A stretch of DNA of 13,499 bases, taken from assembly GCA_050694275.1 (NCBI GenBank), contig JBOGXF010000126.1, forward strand, positions 1 through 13,499, in the 5' to 3' direction. The notes beneath the pieces are model-generated. The model searched no databases. It had not been told where the DNA came from and saw only the letters and a program-made list of their open reading frames with translations. Positions 1-7,300 of this stretch are shown one piece after another; position 1 is the stretch's first letter, and each line of letters begins with the position of its first letter. The stretch comes from JBOGXF01 sp050694275 (GTDB lineage: Bacteria; Actinomycetota; CADDZG01; WHSQ01). The position numbers were made by a program, and so were the translations under genes.

Positions 1-133
1 CGGGTCGCCGCCGCCGCATAGTCGTCCCCCAATTCCAGGCCCTTCAATTTTCTTCCATGACTAGCCGATAAGGACTAGATAGTCGCGCGTTCCCGCGGGG
101 ATTGGGAACCGAGGATGAGAAAGGAGCGCCCAC

Positions 134-739
134 GTGCTCAAGATCAGAGGATTGTCCGGAGCGTCCGGGTTTGTGCTCGGGCTGGTGGTCGCGACTGCGA
201 TCGCTTACGCCGGGCCGCTCCAGCTCTTGGCGGGCGAAGGCGACCAGACGGTGGTCGAGGATGTTGAGGTCGGGGACGACCTTGTTGAAGGCGAAGAATG
301 TCCGACCGGCGAGGGTGACGGCACGACCGGCGAGGGTGACGGCACGACCGGCGAGACCGGCGAGGTCGAAGATCCTTGCGAGGAAGGCGACGAGGAAGAG
401 GAGCTCGCGGCCGGCGACGACCTCGAAGGAGACGTGGTCGAAGACGAGCCCGAACCGGACTTCAACGGGGACGGCGACAACCACGGAAAGGTCGTGTCCA
501 CGGCCGCCCACTGCCCCATCAAGGGCCGGGCCCACGGCATGCTCGTGAGCGAGATCGCCCGCGACAAAGACGCGACGGTCGCAGACGCGGAGCAGGCATG
601 CGAGGAAGCACTGGCCGAGCTCGAAGAGTCGACCGAATCGAACGACGACGTCTCCAGCCAGGGCGGTCCTCCCGCTCACGCCGGACCTCCGGAGGGAGTC
701 GGCGGCGGTCCGCCTCCGTGGGCGGGACCCAAGCGCTAG
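134..739 (+). CDS. Secreted or membrane-anchored acidic repeat protein, function unknown
   Basis: I do not recognise a named family. The GTG start at 134 is chosen because AAGGAG (121-126) sits 7 nt upstream. The 201-aa product opens with a basic N-terminus (KIR) and a hydrophobic stretch at about residues 9-30, a signal peptide or N-terminal anchor. Residues 34-110 are extremely Asp/Glu-rich and include tandem TGEGDGT units (about 58-76). A DxNxDGD stretch at 109-115 resembles a calcium-binding EF-hand or dockerin loop, followed by NHGK and a small His/Cys-containing block (STAAHCP, about 122-128). Residues 145-170 look helical and acidic, and the tail (177-201) is Pro/Gly-rich and low complexity. 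Cys57, Cys82, Cys127 and Cys156 could pair outside the cell. The composition suggests an extracytoplasmic calcium-binding or wall-associated protein; that role is inference. A hairpin follows the gene. Confidence 0.72.
   Translation: MLKIRGLSGASGFVLGLVVATAIAYAGPLQLLAGEGDQTVVEDVEVGDDLVEGEECPTGEGDGTTGEGDGTTGETGEVEDPCEEGDEEEELAAGDDLEGDVVEDEPEPDFNGDGDNHGKVVSTAAHCPIKGRAHGMLVSEIARDKDATVADAEQACEEALAELEESTESNDDVSSQGGPPAHAGPPEGVGGGPPPWAGPKR
303..364 (+). repeat. 21-bp in-frame tandem repeat inside the acidic protein gene
   Basis: Two perfect 21-bp units (303-323 and 324-344, starting CGACCGGCGAGG) are followed by a partial unit and a 9-bp remnant (345-364). The unit is a multiple of three and encodes TGEGDGT heptads, so slippage changes protein length without a frameshift. 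Confidence 0.85.
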
Positions 740-747
740 CAACGTGT

Positions 748-784
748 CGGCGGGTGGGAAGGCGCTCAGCCCTCCTACCCGCCG
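748..784 (+). terminator. Hairpin after the acidic protein gene
   Basis: CGGCGGG (748-754) pairs with CCCGCCG (778-784). The stem continues through T:A, G:T, G:C, G:C and A:T to about 12 bp, with a loop near 760-772. It lies 9 bp after the stop codon. The downstream sequence (CATTTCT) is only weakly T-rich, so it is a plausible rather than classical intrinsic terminator. Confidence 0.55.
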
Positions 785-813
785 GCTCATTTCTGCCCCC
801 GAAAAATCCTTCT

Positions 814-843
814 TTGGACAGACCGCCCCGAGAGCGGGATAAT
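814..843 (+). promoter_or_regulatory. Sigma70-type promoter for the ACT-domain gene
   Basis: TTGGAC (814-819) and GATAAT (838-843) are separated by 18 bp, each one mismatch from consensus. The expected transcript start near 850 leaves a short leader carrying the purine-rich SD at 869-879. It lies directly after the preceding hairpin, consistent with a separate transcription unit. Confidence 0.6.
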
Positions 844-881
844 GTCCGCGTCGGATCGTTTTGCTGGGGGAAGGAGGGGCG

Positions 882-1250
882 ATGGCCACCGACCTGACCG
901 TGATTCTCGAGAACCGGCCCGGGACTCTGGCTCAAGCCACAGAGGCGCTGGGCAGCTCGGGGATCAACATCGACGGGAGCTGCGGATTCCCATGCGAGGG
1001 CGTGGGGGTCTTCCACATCCTCGTGCAGGACGGCGCCGCGGGCCGATCTGCGCTCGAGGGAGCCGGGCTGAAGATACGCGCCGAGCGCGAGGTCCTCGTG
1101 CTCGACGTCGAGGACAAGCCGGGAGCTCTCGGTGAGGTCTGCCGCCGGATCGCTGACGCGGGGGCAAACATCGATCTGCAATACCTCGCGACCAACACCC
1201 GCGTGGTGATCGGCGCCGACGACCTCGAGAAAGCGCGCGGCGCGGTCTAG
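882..1250 (+). CDS. Tandem ACT-domain protein
   Basis: The start is set at ATG 882 because GGGGGAAGGAGGGG ends a few bases upstream; a TTG at 861 is in frame but lies in the leader. The 122-aa product is two ACT domains. The first begins LTVILENRPGTLAQ and runs to about residue 68. The second begins VLVLDVEDKPGALGEV (about 72-122). Both carry the ENRPGTL / EDKPGAL turn, where ACT domains bind small ligands such as amino acids, followed by a helix and the (A/S)xGxNID strand. There is no catalytic domain, so this is a stand-alone sensor or allosteric subunit; such small ACT-pair proteins are common and often annotated as amino-acid-binding. It is convergent with an aminotransferase 17 bp away, a possible but unproven functional link. 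Confidence 0.85.
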   Translation: MATDLTVILENRPGTLAQATEALGSSGINIDGSCGFPCEGVGVFHILVQDGAAGRSALEGAGLKIRAEREVLVLDVEDKPGALGEVCRRIADAGANIDLQYLATNTRVVIGADDLEKARGAV

Positions 1251-1253
1251 AAG

Positions 1254-1272
1254 AGATCTAGGTAGATCTAGG
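1254..1272. repeat. Direct repeat in the convergent junction
   Basis: AGATCTAGG occurs at 1254-1262 and again at 1264-1272, spanning the 17-bp gap between two convergent genes and including the minus-strand stop codon. Each unit contains the palindrome AGATCT. No terminator hairpin is visible here. Confidence 0.6.
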
Positions 1273-2401
1273 CCGGGGCTTCGGGAGCGCCGGGAAGCGC
1301 TTCGAGCGCGGCTCCGACGCCTCTCACGACGCGGTCGACCATCGCTTCGGTCGCAGTTCGGCCCATCAGGCCGACTCGGATCGCCTTGCCCATCGTCGGA
1401 TCCAGTCCGCCCGAGATCATGATCCCCTCGTTCTCGAGCAGGTGCTTCAGGATGGCGACCGGTTCGTCGACCCACATCGCGACCACGAGATTGGCTTCGT
1501 AACCGGCCTGAGCAACGGAAGTGAGGCCGAGCTCGCTCAGCCCCTTGCGGCAGCGCGCCGCAAGCTCCGCGCGCTGCCCCACCCACGCGTCGACGCCGAT
1601 CTCAAGGATCCGCCTGAGACTGGATGCGAGGGCCATCACCAGATTTGTCGGCATCGTTACCGGGTGTGGGTGCCAGCCCCCCCACTCCTTCCGGTACCAG
1701 TCCCAGGTCTTCAGATCGAGATACCAGGAGTTGGGGGGCTGAGAGCGCGCCGCGACCCGCTCCCGGCCTCGGTCGCTGAGCGCCAGCACGCCCAGACCTG
1801 GCGGCGACTCCAGACCCTTTTGGGTCGCGGTGACCAGCGCGTCGATGCCCATGCCGTCGACGTCGACAAGCTCGCCGCCCACGGAAGCGATGGCGTCAAC
1901 GATGTAGAAGATGCCGGCGTCGCGAGCGGCACGGGAGATCTCCTCGATGGGATGCCTGACCCCGGTCGCCGTTTCGACGTGAACCGTCAGCACTCCGTCG
2001 ACCCCGTCGAATCGATCGGCGAGAGCGACGACGTCGATCGGGGCGCCAACCTCAACCGGGAACTCGACGACTTCGAGCCGATGGGCGGCGGCGATCTGCA
2101 TCAGCCTTACGCCGAAGAAACCGGTGTTCGCGACGATGACTTTCTGCCCGGACTCGAAGAGGTTGAAGAGCGCCGAATCCAGACATGTCGTGCCGGTTCC
2201 CGGGACGAGATACGGATCGGTGGCTCCCAGGAGTTTGCCCAACGCGGCGATCGTCTCCGCGTGCAACTGGGTCCACACGTCGCCGTAGTGAGCGATGACC
2301 TGATGACCGAGAACGTCGAGGTCCTCCTCGTGAAGCTCTCCGGGCCCGGCGATCATCAACTCGGGCAACTCCGGCATCTTTCGGGGGTCTACGGACACCA
2401 T
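1268..2401 (-). CDS. Class V PLP-dependent aminotransferase (alanine-glyoxylate / serine-pyruvate type)
   Basis: The 377-aa product has the full length of a fold-type I class V aminotransferase. It opens with the family's PGP-like start (IAGPGELHEEDL, about 17-28) and the LVPGTGTTCLDSAL cofactor-phosphate region (about 65-78). HVETATGV (141-148) matches the family HxETSTG motif, YIVDAIASVGG (about 166-176) carries the PLP-nitrogen Asp169, and TQKGLESPPGLG (193-204) carries the predicted Schiff-base Lys195. It should transfer an amino group from alanine, serine or a related donor to glyoxylate or pyruvate; the exact substrate cannot be read from sequence. Two starts fit: ATG 2401, only 3 nt from AGGAGG, or GTG 2398, 6 nt away, which is better spaced. 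It is separated from the upstream minus-strand gene by a hairpin. Confidence 0.9.
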   Translation of the reverse strand: MVSVDPRKMPELPELMIAGPGELHEEDLDVLGHQVIAHYGDVWTQLHAETIAALGKLLGATDPYLVPGTGTTCLDSALFNLFESGQKVIVANTGFFGVRLMQIAAAHRLEVVEFPVEVGAPIDVVALADRFDGVDGVLTVHVETATGVRHPIEEISRAARDAGIFYIVDAIASVGGELVDVDGMGIDALVTATQKGLESPPGLGVLALSDRGRERVAARSQPPNSWYLDLKTWDWYRKEWGGWHPHPVTMPTNLVMALASSLRRILEIGVDAWVGQRAELAARCRKGLSELGLTSVAQAGYEANLVVAMWVDEPVAILKHLLENEGIMISGGLDPTMGKAIRVGLMGRTATEAMVDRVVRGVGAALEALPGAPEAPA

Positions 2402-2446
2402 CGTCCTCCTGACCTCTCGTCGAACTTACCGGGACAAGAATAGACG

Positions 2447-2464
2447 GAGCCCGGAACGGGGCTC
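2447..2464 (-). terminator. Hairpin at the end of the kinase-like gene
   Basis: On the minus strand, GAGCCC and GGGCTC form a 6-bp stem with a 6-nt loop, starting in the stop codon of the upstream gene and followed by CGTCTATTCTT. The T-tract is broken, so termination may be partial, allowing some read-through into the aminotransferase gene. Confidence 0.45.
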
Positions 2465-3089
2465 AGGCCGATGCTTCGGAGCGCTCGTATCGCGTCAGCA
2501 ACCGGTTCAGCGCTGCGAGTGTGGCGCGGGCGATCGCGTCGTGCTCGTCGAGGCGAACGACGGCCGAGCCCACCAAGGGGGACGCGCCGGACGAGAGACA
2601 CACCACGGCGAGCCTTGTCCCTTCCACCTCAAGCACGTCGGCCGAATGGATCTCCAGCCGCACCTGCATCACGGGGGTAACGGCGTGCAGCGTTGCCTCG
2701 ACCACGCAGTCGTAGGCGAACGGTCCCGTGCCGAGGCGACTTTCCCCGGACAAAGTCGCCCCGTTGTGCTCGAGCACGACGCGGGCCTTGGTGCCCAGGC
2801 CCGTGCGCTCCATCGCCAGCGTCGTCAGCTTCCACCTGTGAGACGGACCGGCCCCCTCGACCTCCTGCAACTGCCCGAGGGCGTCCACGAGATCTTCGCA
2901 ACCACGCAGCGCTCTGACCACCAGCTCGCGTCGCCTGTCTTCGTCGAGGCTGGTCCAGTGCCGGAGCACGGTCTCGAGTGAGCCCTTCGCGGTCGTCAAA
3001 GGAGTCTGGAACTCGGAGGACATGTAACTCGAGGAGGCGCGCCTCGTTGACATAGGTGAATTCTCTCGTCCGGGTGGCGCAAAGAACAT
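2463..3089 (-). CDS. Degenerate HisKA-like protein with duplicated alpha/beta domain
   Basis: The product is up to 208 aa. Residues 23-78 read like a histidine-kinase dimerisation helix pair: SSEFQTPLTTAKG aligns with the H-box pattern SHELRTPLTxxKG, but the phospho-acceptor His is replaced by Ser25. No N/G1/F/G2 ATP-binding boxes follow. Instead, residues about 95-135 and 155-205 form two similar modules with the pattern hydrophobic strand, Gly, strand, then a helix containing ATLxAxxxLL. These alpha/beta modules are seen in uncharacterised actinobacterial proteins. A likely role is a dimerising, non-catalytic regulatory protein (inference). The start is uncertain: ATG 3089 lacks an SD, whereas ATG 3053 (residue 13) has a weak GAGAG and suits a TAAAAT -10 at 3105-3110. 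It stands between the acylase and aminotransferase genes on the same strand. Confidence 0.7.
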   Translation of the reverse strand: MFFAPPGRENSPMSTRRASSSYMSSEFQTPLTTAKGSLETVLRHWTSLDEDRRRELVVRALRGCEDLVDALGQLQEVEGAGPSHRWKLTTLAMERTGLGTKARVVLEHNGATLSGESRLGTGPFAYDCVVEATLHAVTPVMQVRLEIHSADVLEVEGTRLAVVCLSSGASPLVGSAVVRLDEHDAIARATLAALNRLLTRYERSEASA

Positions 3090-3104
3090 GGTCCCGGAGT
3101 GCTG

Positions 3105-3110
3105 ATTTTA
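3105..3110 (-). promoter_or_regulatory. Possible -10 box for the kinase-like gene
   Basis: TAAAAT on the minus strand lies 52 bp before the alternative start at 3053 and about 16 bp before ATG 3089. No convincing -35 is seen at 16-18 bp. If used, it favours the downstream start. Confidence 0.3.
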
Positions 3111-3151
3111 CGGGCGCGGCATCATCCGAATGGTCTAGTCAGACGGCGACC

Positions 3152-3169
3152 GCATCGCTCTCGCAATGC
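3152..3169 (-). terminator. GNRA-loop hairpin after the acylase gene
   Basis: On the minus strand, GCATTGC-GAGA-GCGATGC forms a 7-bp stem (one G:T) closed by a GAGA tetraloop, about 40 bp after the acylase stop. There is no T-run, so it could be a 3' mRNA-stabilising hairpin or a factor-dependent end rather than an intrinsic terminator. Confidence 0.35.
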
Positions 3170-3211
3170 GTGCCCCGCCCCCACAGCTCAGTACCCGAAC
3201 CGATTAAGCCC

Positions 3212-5836
3212 CTACTCCGCGTCGGACAGGATCTCCACCACGTGGTTGTGGGTCCCCCGGTTCTGCCAAGGAATGTCCGGCACCGACCCAACATCGAGCG
3301 GAGAGAACTCGATGTTCTCTGCCTCCTTCGTCCACAGCGACATGTCCTGCCCTTGCTCTTCCGCAATCTCCGTTAGGGCCTGAACCAGAGCATCCATCAC
3401 CACCTGGCCGCAGCTCTCGCGTTCATCCGTCTCGCGGTTGTCGCAGTAGTTGCGCGCGTACGCTTCACTCGCCGTGGGATCGAAGACGTTGGCCAAGACC
3501 GACGAGAAGTCGTGGAAGAAGCTCGAGCCGCCCGCCGGGTTGTAGCTCGACACCGACATCCCGATCAGCTCGAATCCATCCTCTCCGAGCTCGTCGTCGA
3601 AGACCTTGTGGACCAACACGTCGTACCACTGGTCGAAGATCGACAGCGCCGCTCCGCTGTCCATTTCATCGTCGGCATTGATGTTCCTTCGGTGAGCGCC
3701 CGCGGCGATCCAGTCGCTCACGATCTGTAGCGCCTGCGCCTCGCGGCTGTCCTCTTCGACTTGTGGGCTCGCTCTCTCGACCATCTCCGGACCCAGGTAG
3801 ACGCCGCGAGTGTCTCGAGTCGCGGCATCGCGGATCACGTTGACGAGATCCGAAAGCTCGGCCTTCCCCGATCCGTCGAGCAGCTCGTGCATGCTCTCCT
3901 GCAGGTGCGAGACTCGCGTGATCGCGCCCCACTTGTAGCCGTCGAAGTTGGCCCACCTCTTGGCCGGCTTGTTGTTCCAGTTGACCAACCATCCACTGCT
4001 GGGGTTGATGACCTGAGGCTGCCTGTTGAACGGAAGCCGGCCCTCCCATTCCCACTCGCCGGTCCCCCAGATCGGAAGGGAGGGGTGGACCCCCTCGGTG
4101 CGCTCGGGGTAAAAGCCGACGTGGAAGTGTCCAATGTCGGTCGCGTCCGCGTAGAAGGCGTTGAACGACATGGTAAAGCGCTCGGCCGCGGCCTTGAAGT
4201 CTTCGACCGAGTGCACTTGGGTGTTCCATTCGTAGAACGGAGGAATCGAATCGAGCTCGCGCGTGAAGAAGAAGCGTTCCTTGACGAACGCGACCGGCTT
4301 GCCATCCACCGTGCCGCGCGCGAACACCGGGCCATGAGCGGTGCGGTAGAAGGTGTGCTCCTCGATTCCGGGCGCTCCGGGAGAGGCCACCGACGGCTTT
4401 ACGATGAACGTCTCGTCGCGCGAGGTCATCTCGATGCATTCGCCCTCGAACATGTAGGCGTTTGACTCCTCGGTCGGCTCCTCTCCTTCGGGATCGCACA
4501 GCTCTTCGACCCGCACATCGACCGCGTCGGAGACCCCGGTGGTAAGGGACCACGCATAGTCACGACCGCGCCCAAGCGGGATGAGGGCCGATGCCCCCGG
4601 AACCGCGGGTCCCATGAAGTCGACCGGATCGTTTCCGGCCACGTGCACGTCGATGTCCATGAAGAAAGACGGGACCGCGTAACCGACCTGCGGCGCACCG
4701 ATATGCAACGGGTTGCCCGTCTTCGATTTGCGACCCGACACGAGGAGGGCGTTCGACGCGGGGGCGCTCAGCCCGAGAGAGGCGAGGATCCTGCTCTGCT
4801 CGGCTTCCCGCCGCCCCTGGTCGCGCGCGAGCTCTTCGGCGTCGTCGGGAATCACGAACGAAGCGGGCTTCGTCGGTCCGAGACGCTGGGCCGGGAATCT
4901 TCCATCGACCGGAGCGATCGAGGTCGGCGATCTCGAATCGTTGTGACGAAGAAGGTCGTCGAACACCTGCGGGCCCAGCTCCTCACCGAGTCTCTTCTCA
5001 AGATGAGCGAAGAGTCCCGCGTTCTCGAGCTCTCCTCCTGCCGTCTCGCCGAACACTCGGAGTTGCAGCACGACGAGTTGAAGGGTGTCGGCGACCGTCC
5101 ACGTTTCGGGATGAGGTTCCGGACACGGATTGTCGGTCACGTTGTATGCCGCCGGGCAGTCGAACATGTTCAGTCGGAGCTCGTTGATGTACTCGTTGAT
5201 GCCGTCGACGTATGCCTGCAGCCCGGCCTGGACCGCTGCCCCCGAAGCACCGAACTTGTCGTCGAGGGCGTCGAACTGCTCCTGAACCTCCTCATCCGTG
5301 TAGCCCTCTCTCCGGGTGGCGATGTCCATCTCCAGGAAATCTGGTCCGAGCAACTCGGCCAACTCCCCGTTGGCCGCCCTGCGGAAGACTTCGGCCTCGA
5401 ACAATCGGTCTTCTGCGGTTACGTATCCGAGGGCGAAACTCGACGCCTCGAGGGAATCGGCATAGATGTGAGGGATGCCAAACTCCGCGTCCCGGAAGAC
5501 GGTCACGCCATCCGTCGGGCTGTACGTGCGTTCGATCTCGCCCTGCGGACCGAACTGCATGGAATGGAAATAGTCTTCCAGCTCGTCGTCGGCGACGACA
5601 AAATCGTTGACGAGGGACGCGTACATCTCGAGCTGGTCTTCGAAATGAGGACCAAAGTTGCCGGTCACGAGCTCGTCGAGGGTGATGTGTCCGGATTGGC
5701 CGGGTGGCGAGATCGAGAACGCCCGGAGGTGATCGGGGACTTCGGGCGGAGCGGGGTCCTGGGCGCGAGAAACGGGGGCCAGGGCAGCCGCGAACAACGC
5801 GATGCAGGCGGCGATGACGGTCACGCGACGAAACAT
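3212..5836 (-). CDS. Secreted penicillin acylase family Ntn-hydrolase
   Basis: The 874-aa product has the length and order of a penicillin/acyl-homoserine-lactone acylase precursor. Residues 1-25 are a signal peptide (basic start, hydrophobic core, cleavage near SRA-Q). The alpha-chain region includes VFRDAEFGIPHIYAD (about 113-127), the family's VxRDxxGxPHI block, and GYVTAEDRLFEAE (about 137-149). A linker (about 300-360) precedes ASNALLVSG, where Ser361 is the predicted autoproteolytic beta-chain N-terminal nucleophile, corresponding to SNNWxxSG in characterised acylases. WNNKP at 620-624 supplies the oxyanion-hole Asn of the family. These enzymes cleave amide bonds of acylated small molecules in the periplasm or outside; beta-lactam, AHL or another acyl-amide cannot be distinguished here. 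The residue before the nucleophile is Ala rather than Gly. The start is fixed by a strong SD 5 nt upstream. Confidence 0.93.
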   Translation of the reverse strand: MFRRVTVIAACIALFAAALAPVSRAQDPAPPEVPDHLRAFSISPPGQSGHITLDELVTGNFGPHFEDQLEMYASLVNDFVVADDELEDYFHSMQFGPQGEIERTYSPTDGVTVFRDAEFGIPHIYADSLEASSFALGYVTAEDRLFEAEVFRRAANGELAELLGPDFLEMDIATRREGYTDEEVQEQFDALDDKFGASGAAVQAGLQAYVDGINEYINELRLNMFDCPAAYNVTDNPCPEPHPETWTVADTLQLVVLQLRVFGETAGGELENAGLFAHLEKRLGEELGPQVFDDLLRHNDSRSPTSIAPVDGRFPAQRLGPTKPASFVIPDDAEELARDQGRREAEQSRILASLGLSAPASNALLVSGRKSKTGNPLHIGAPQVGYAVPSFFMDIDVHVAGNDPVDFMGPAVPGASALIPLGRGRDYAWSLTTGVSDAVDVRVEELCDPEGEEPTEESNAYMFEGECIEMTSRDETFIVKPSVASPGAPGIEEHTFYRTAHGPVFARGTVDGKPVAFVKERFFFTRELDSIPPFYEWNTQVHSVEDFKAAAERFTMSFNAFYADATDIGHFHVGFYPERTEGVHPSLPIWGTGEWEWEGRLPFNRQPQVINPSSGWLVNWNNKPAKRWANFDGYKWGAITRVSHLQESMHELLDGSGKAELSDLVNVIRDAATRDTRGVYLGPEMVERASPQVEEDSREAQALQIVSDWIAAGAHRRNINADDEMDSGAALSIFDQWYDVLVHKVFDDELGEDGFELIGMSVSSYNPAGGSSFFHDFSSVLANVFDPTASEAYARNYCDNRETDERESCGQVVMDALVQALTEIAEEQGQDMSLWTKEAENIEFSPLDVGSVPDIPWQNRGTHNHVVEILSDAE

Positions 5837-5839
5837 GGC

Positions 5840-5861
5840 AGCCTCCCAGTAGCCTCCCAGT
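5840..5861 (-). promoter_or_regulatory. Tandemly duplicated Shine-Dalgarno of the acylase gene
   Basis: An 11-bp unit (ACTGGGAGGCT on the minus strand) is repeated head-to-tail at 5851-5861 and 5840-5850. The proximal GGGAGG is 5 nt from ATG 5836; the distal copy is 11 nt further upstream and could act as a standby ribosome site. Confidence 0.75.
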
Positions 5862-5929
5862 GGCTTCTGCTTCCAATAACGCTTCTGCGGCGCCCGGCCA
5901 GATTCCTACCCGAGTCTTGAGGCTCCGCC

Positions 5930-6478
5930 CTAGTCGTGTGCGATCGGGATCTCCACGGGTGCACGGGGCAAGACCGCCACCGTGCGCTCTATGCGACGGA
6001 TCAACTCGTCCCGATCGATCGCCGTGCCCAGGGCGGCTACCCGGCGCTCGACATCGTCGACAACGCGTCCCAGCTTGACGGGATCGATTCCCCCCACCCA
6101 TTCGACCACCACCTTTCCGATCCACGCCTCGAGGCGATCGGCCAGCGCACCCAGGGGGAGATCGGTGCGGCCGACGCGCATTGCCCGACTAGCGGTCTCC
6201 GCGGGTCGTGGCTCCCACCCGACGCGTGCCGGCAGGGTGGGATAGGTGAGGCCCTCGGTGATGAGCACGAGCGGCTCGCGCCGGTAGGCGCGCGCGGCAA
6301 CCCTCAGCGTGCGCGCAGCCTCGACCTCGGTCATCCCACCAACGTCGATCCGATCGACGAACACGCCGTGATGGATGCGGCCCGCGCTTATTCCCAGATC
6401 AACCAGAACCAGGAGCGTGATCACCCCCACAAGTCCGCCGAGAACGAGCGCGATCCGGCGGGACGGAAACGCTTTCAC
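5930..6478 (-). CDS. Membrane-anchored YoaR/VanW-type putative peptidoglycan-binding protein
   Basis: The start is taken as GTG 6478, just before the basic/hydrophobic N-terminus (VKAFPSRRI then LVLGGLVGVITLLVLVDLG, about residues 9-28), a single membrane anchor. The 182-aa product continues with GVFVDRIDVGGMTEVEAARTL (about 38-58), the hallmark opening of the YoaR-like domain that precedes VanW domains (V-GG-T--EA). Next come YPTLPARVGWEPRP and a long helical region. No VanW domain follows, so the protein is short for the family: one wall-binding module on a membrane anchor. No clear SD is seen, but the GTG is 23 bp after the nuclease stop, so coupled translation from that gene is likely. 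Both genes would be exported and may work at the cell envelope (inference). Confidence 0.72.
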   Translation of the reverse strand: MKAFPSRRIALVLGGLVGVITLLVLVDLGISAGRIHHGVFVDRIDVGGMTEVEAARTLRVAARAYRREPLVLITEGLTYPTLPARVGWEPRPAETASRAMRVGRTDLPLGALADRLEAWIGKVVVEWVGGIDPVKLGRVVDDVERRVAALGTAIDRDELIRRIERTVAVLPRAPVEIPIAHD

Positions 6479-6501
6479 GCGGCGATGGTAGTGGAGGTTC
6501 G

Positions 6502-7053
6502 CTACTTGCAGGCCGAAGGATGCCACAGACCACGTCCCTCCGATCGCGCCTCGCGCTGCAAGGCCATCAGGAGATCGGCGTGTCGGACATTGGGCGGATA
6601 GGTGAACGCGTGCGCGTACCCGTTTGCGACAAGGCGAGCATTGGCCATTTCGTCGTCGATGTAGACATACCGCAGCAGCCGGTCGAAGCCGTCGGTTTCC
6701 TCGACGTCTTTCACCAACCGCACCACCCGGCCCTCGAGCAGGGCCGCGGCGGCGGCCGACGCCTCTCTCCCGAAACACTCGACGGGGTGATTGGGCCTAA
6801 CCGATTCGGGCGTATCGATGCCGAGCAACCTCACAGTGAAGACCTGATCCGTGCCCGCCGTTCCGGCCCCTGGGCCGTCCGTCCTCGCGGTGATCTCGAC
6901 CTCGATGGTGTCGCCGTCTATAACCCGGACGACATGTGCCGACTCGAATCCACCCGGCTCGGTTTCGAACGTCGCGGGCGCCTGATGCAGGAGCATCACC
7001 TGGTGACCACAGGAGGCCAGCGCAAGCGCCGCGAACAAAACCATTTGCCGCAT
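6502..7053 (-). CDS. Lipoprotein thermonuclease (staphylococcal nuclease family)
   Basis: The 183-aa product begins with a short hydrophobic signal ending in the lipobox LASC, making Cys15 the predicted lipidated residue. The SNase-like domain spans about 38-181. VVRVIDGDTIEVE (41-53) contains the metal-ligand Asp; VRLLGIDTPE (74-83) carries Arg75, Asp80 and Glu83, equivalent to Arg35/Asp40/Glu43 of staphylococcal nuclease. CFGREAS (93-99) and DRLLRYVY (124-131), with Arg125 as the probable Arg87 equivalent, complete the active site. NARLVANGYA and the C-terminal GRGLW box are also typical. It should hydrolyse DNA or RNA with calcium at the cell surface. The start ATG 7053 lacks a good SD; an in-frame ATG at 7044 is an alternative. 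First gene of a two-gene unit with the wall-binding protein; a CRP-like palindrome lies upstream. Confidence 0.9.
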   Translation of the reverse strand: MRQMVLFAALALASCGHQVMLLHQAPATFETEPGGFESAHVVRVIDGDTIEVEITARTDGPGAGTAGTDQVFTVRLLGIDTPESVRPNHPVECFGREASAAAAALLEGRVVRLVKDVEETDGFDRLLRYVYIDDEMANARLVANGYAHAFTYPPNVRHADLLMALQREARSEGRGLWHPSACK

Positions 7054-7085
7054 GCATGGGACGCTAGCGCTCGACGGATGAGCCC

Positions 7086-7105
7086 GGTGTGATCTACATC
7101 ACACC
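7086..7105. promoter_or_regulatory. CRP/FNR-type palindrome upstream of the nuclease operon
   Basis: GGTGTGAT-CTAC-ATCACACC is a perfect 8+8-bp palindrome and contains TGTGA-N6-TCACA, the classical CRP-family half-site arrangement. It sits 33 bp upstream of the nuclease start and about 28 bp from the left edge of the neighbouring IS. The position, overlapping where a promoter is expected, suits repression or class II control. The regulator is not in the window. Confidence 0.6.
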
Positions 7106-7136
7106 GCACCCTTTAGCGTAGGGGGTAGCCGCCAGG

Positions 7137-7184
7137 ACATCGTAGAGGTTTTTCCCTAGGTTCCAACCGTCACGACATCGTAGA
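7137..7184. repeat. Left-end pair of ACATCGTAGA boxes
   Basis: ACATCGTAGA occurs at 7137-7146 and 7175-7184, same orientation, 38 bp apart. The outer copy matches an inner right-end copy over 15 bp (ACATCGTAGAGGTTT). Likely transposase-binding sites. Confidence 0.75.
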
Positions 7185-7300
7185 AACATTGGGACCTAAC
7201 CTCCTGTTGCATCTTGCCGTTCGGTGACGGAAAGAGCAACTATCTCGGTGCAATTAACGCGTGAAGACGAATGCAACGAAGAAGTAGACCGCCGACGTTC

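Noticed and set aside
1..21. Seven open codons ending in TAG as the tail of an upstream gene
   Set aside because: Too short to judge; no sequence upstream.
303..364. Tandem repeat as a possible CRISPR or regulatory array
   Set aside because: Units are contiguous, have no spacers and lie in frame inside a coding gene.
1442..2443. Long plus-strand open frame opposite the aminotransferase
   Set aside because: The minus-strand protein has all PLP motifs; the plus frame is motif-free.
3034..3045. Palindrome GAGGCGCGCCTC
   Set aside because: Lies within the kinase-like coding frame; likely a GC-rich coincidence.
4643..5920. Long plus-strand open frame opposite the acylase
   Set aside because: No SD, no recognisable motif, and the minus strand encodes a complete secreted acylase with nucleophile and family blocks.
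7206..7277. Inverted repeat GTTGCAT / ATGCAAC inside the IS left end
   Set aside because: Only 7-bp arms 58 bp apart, with no clear role.
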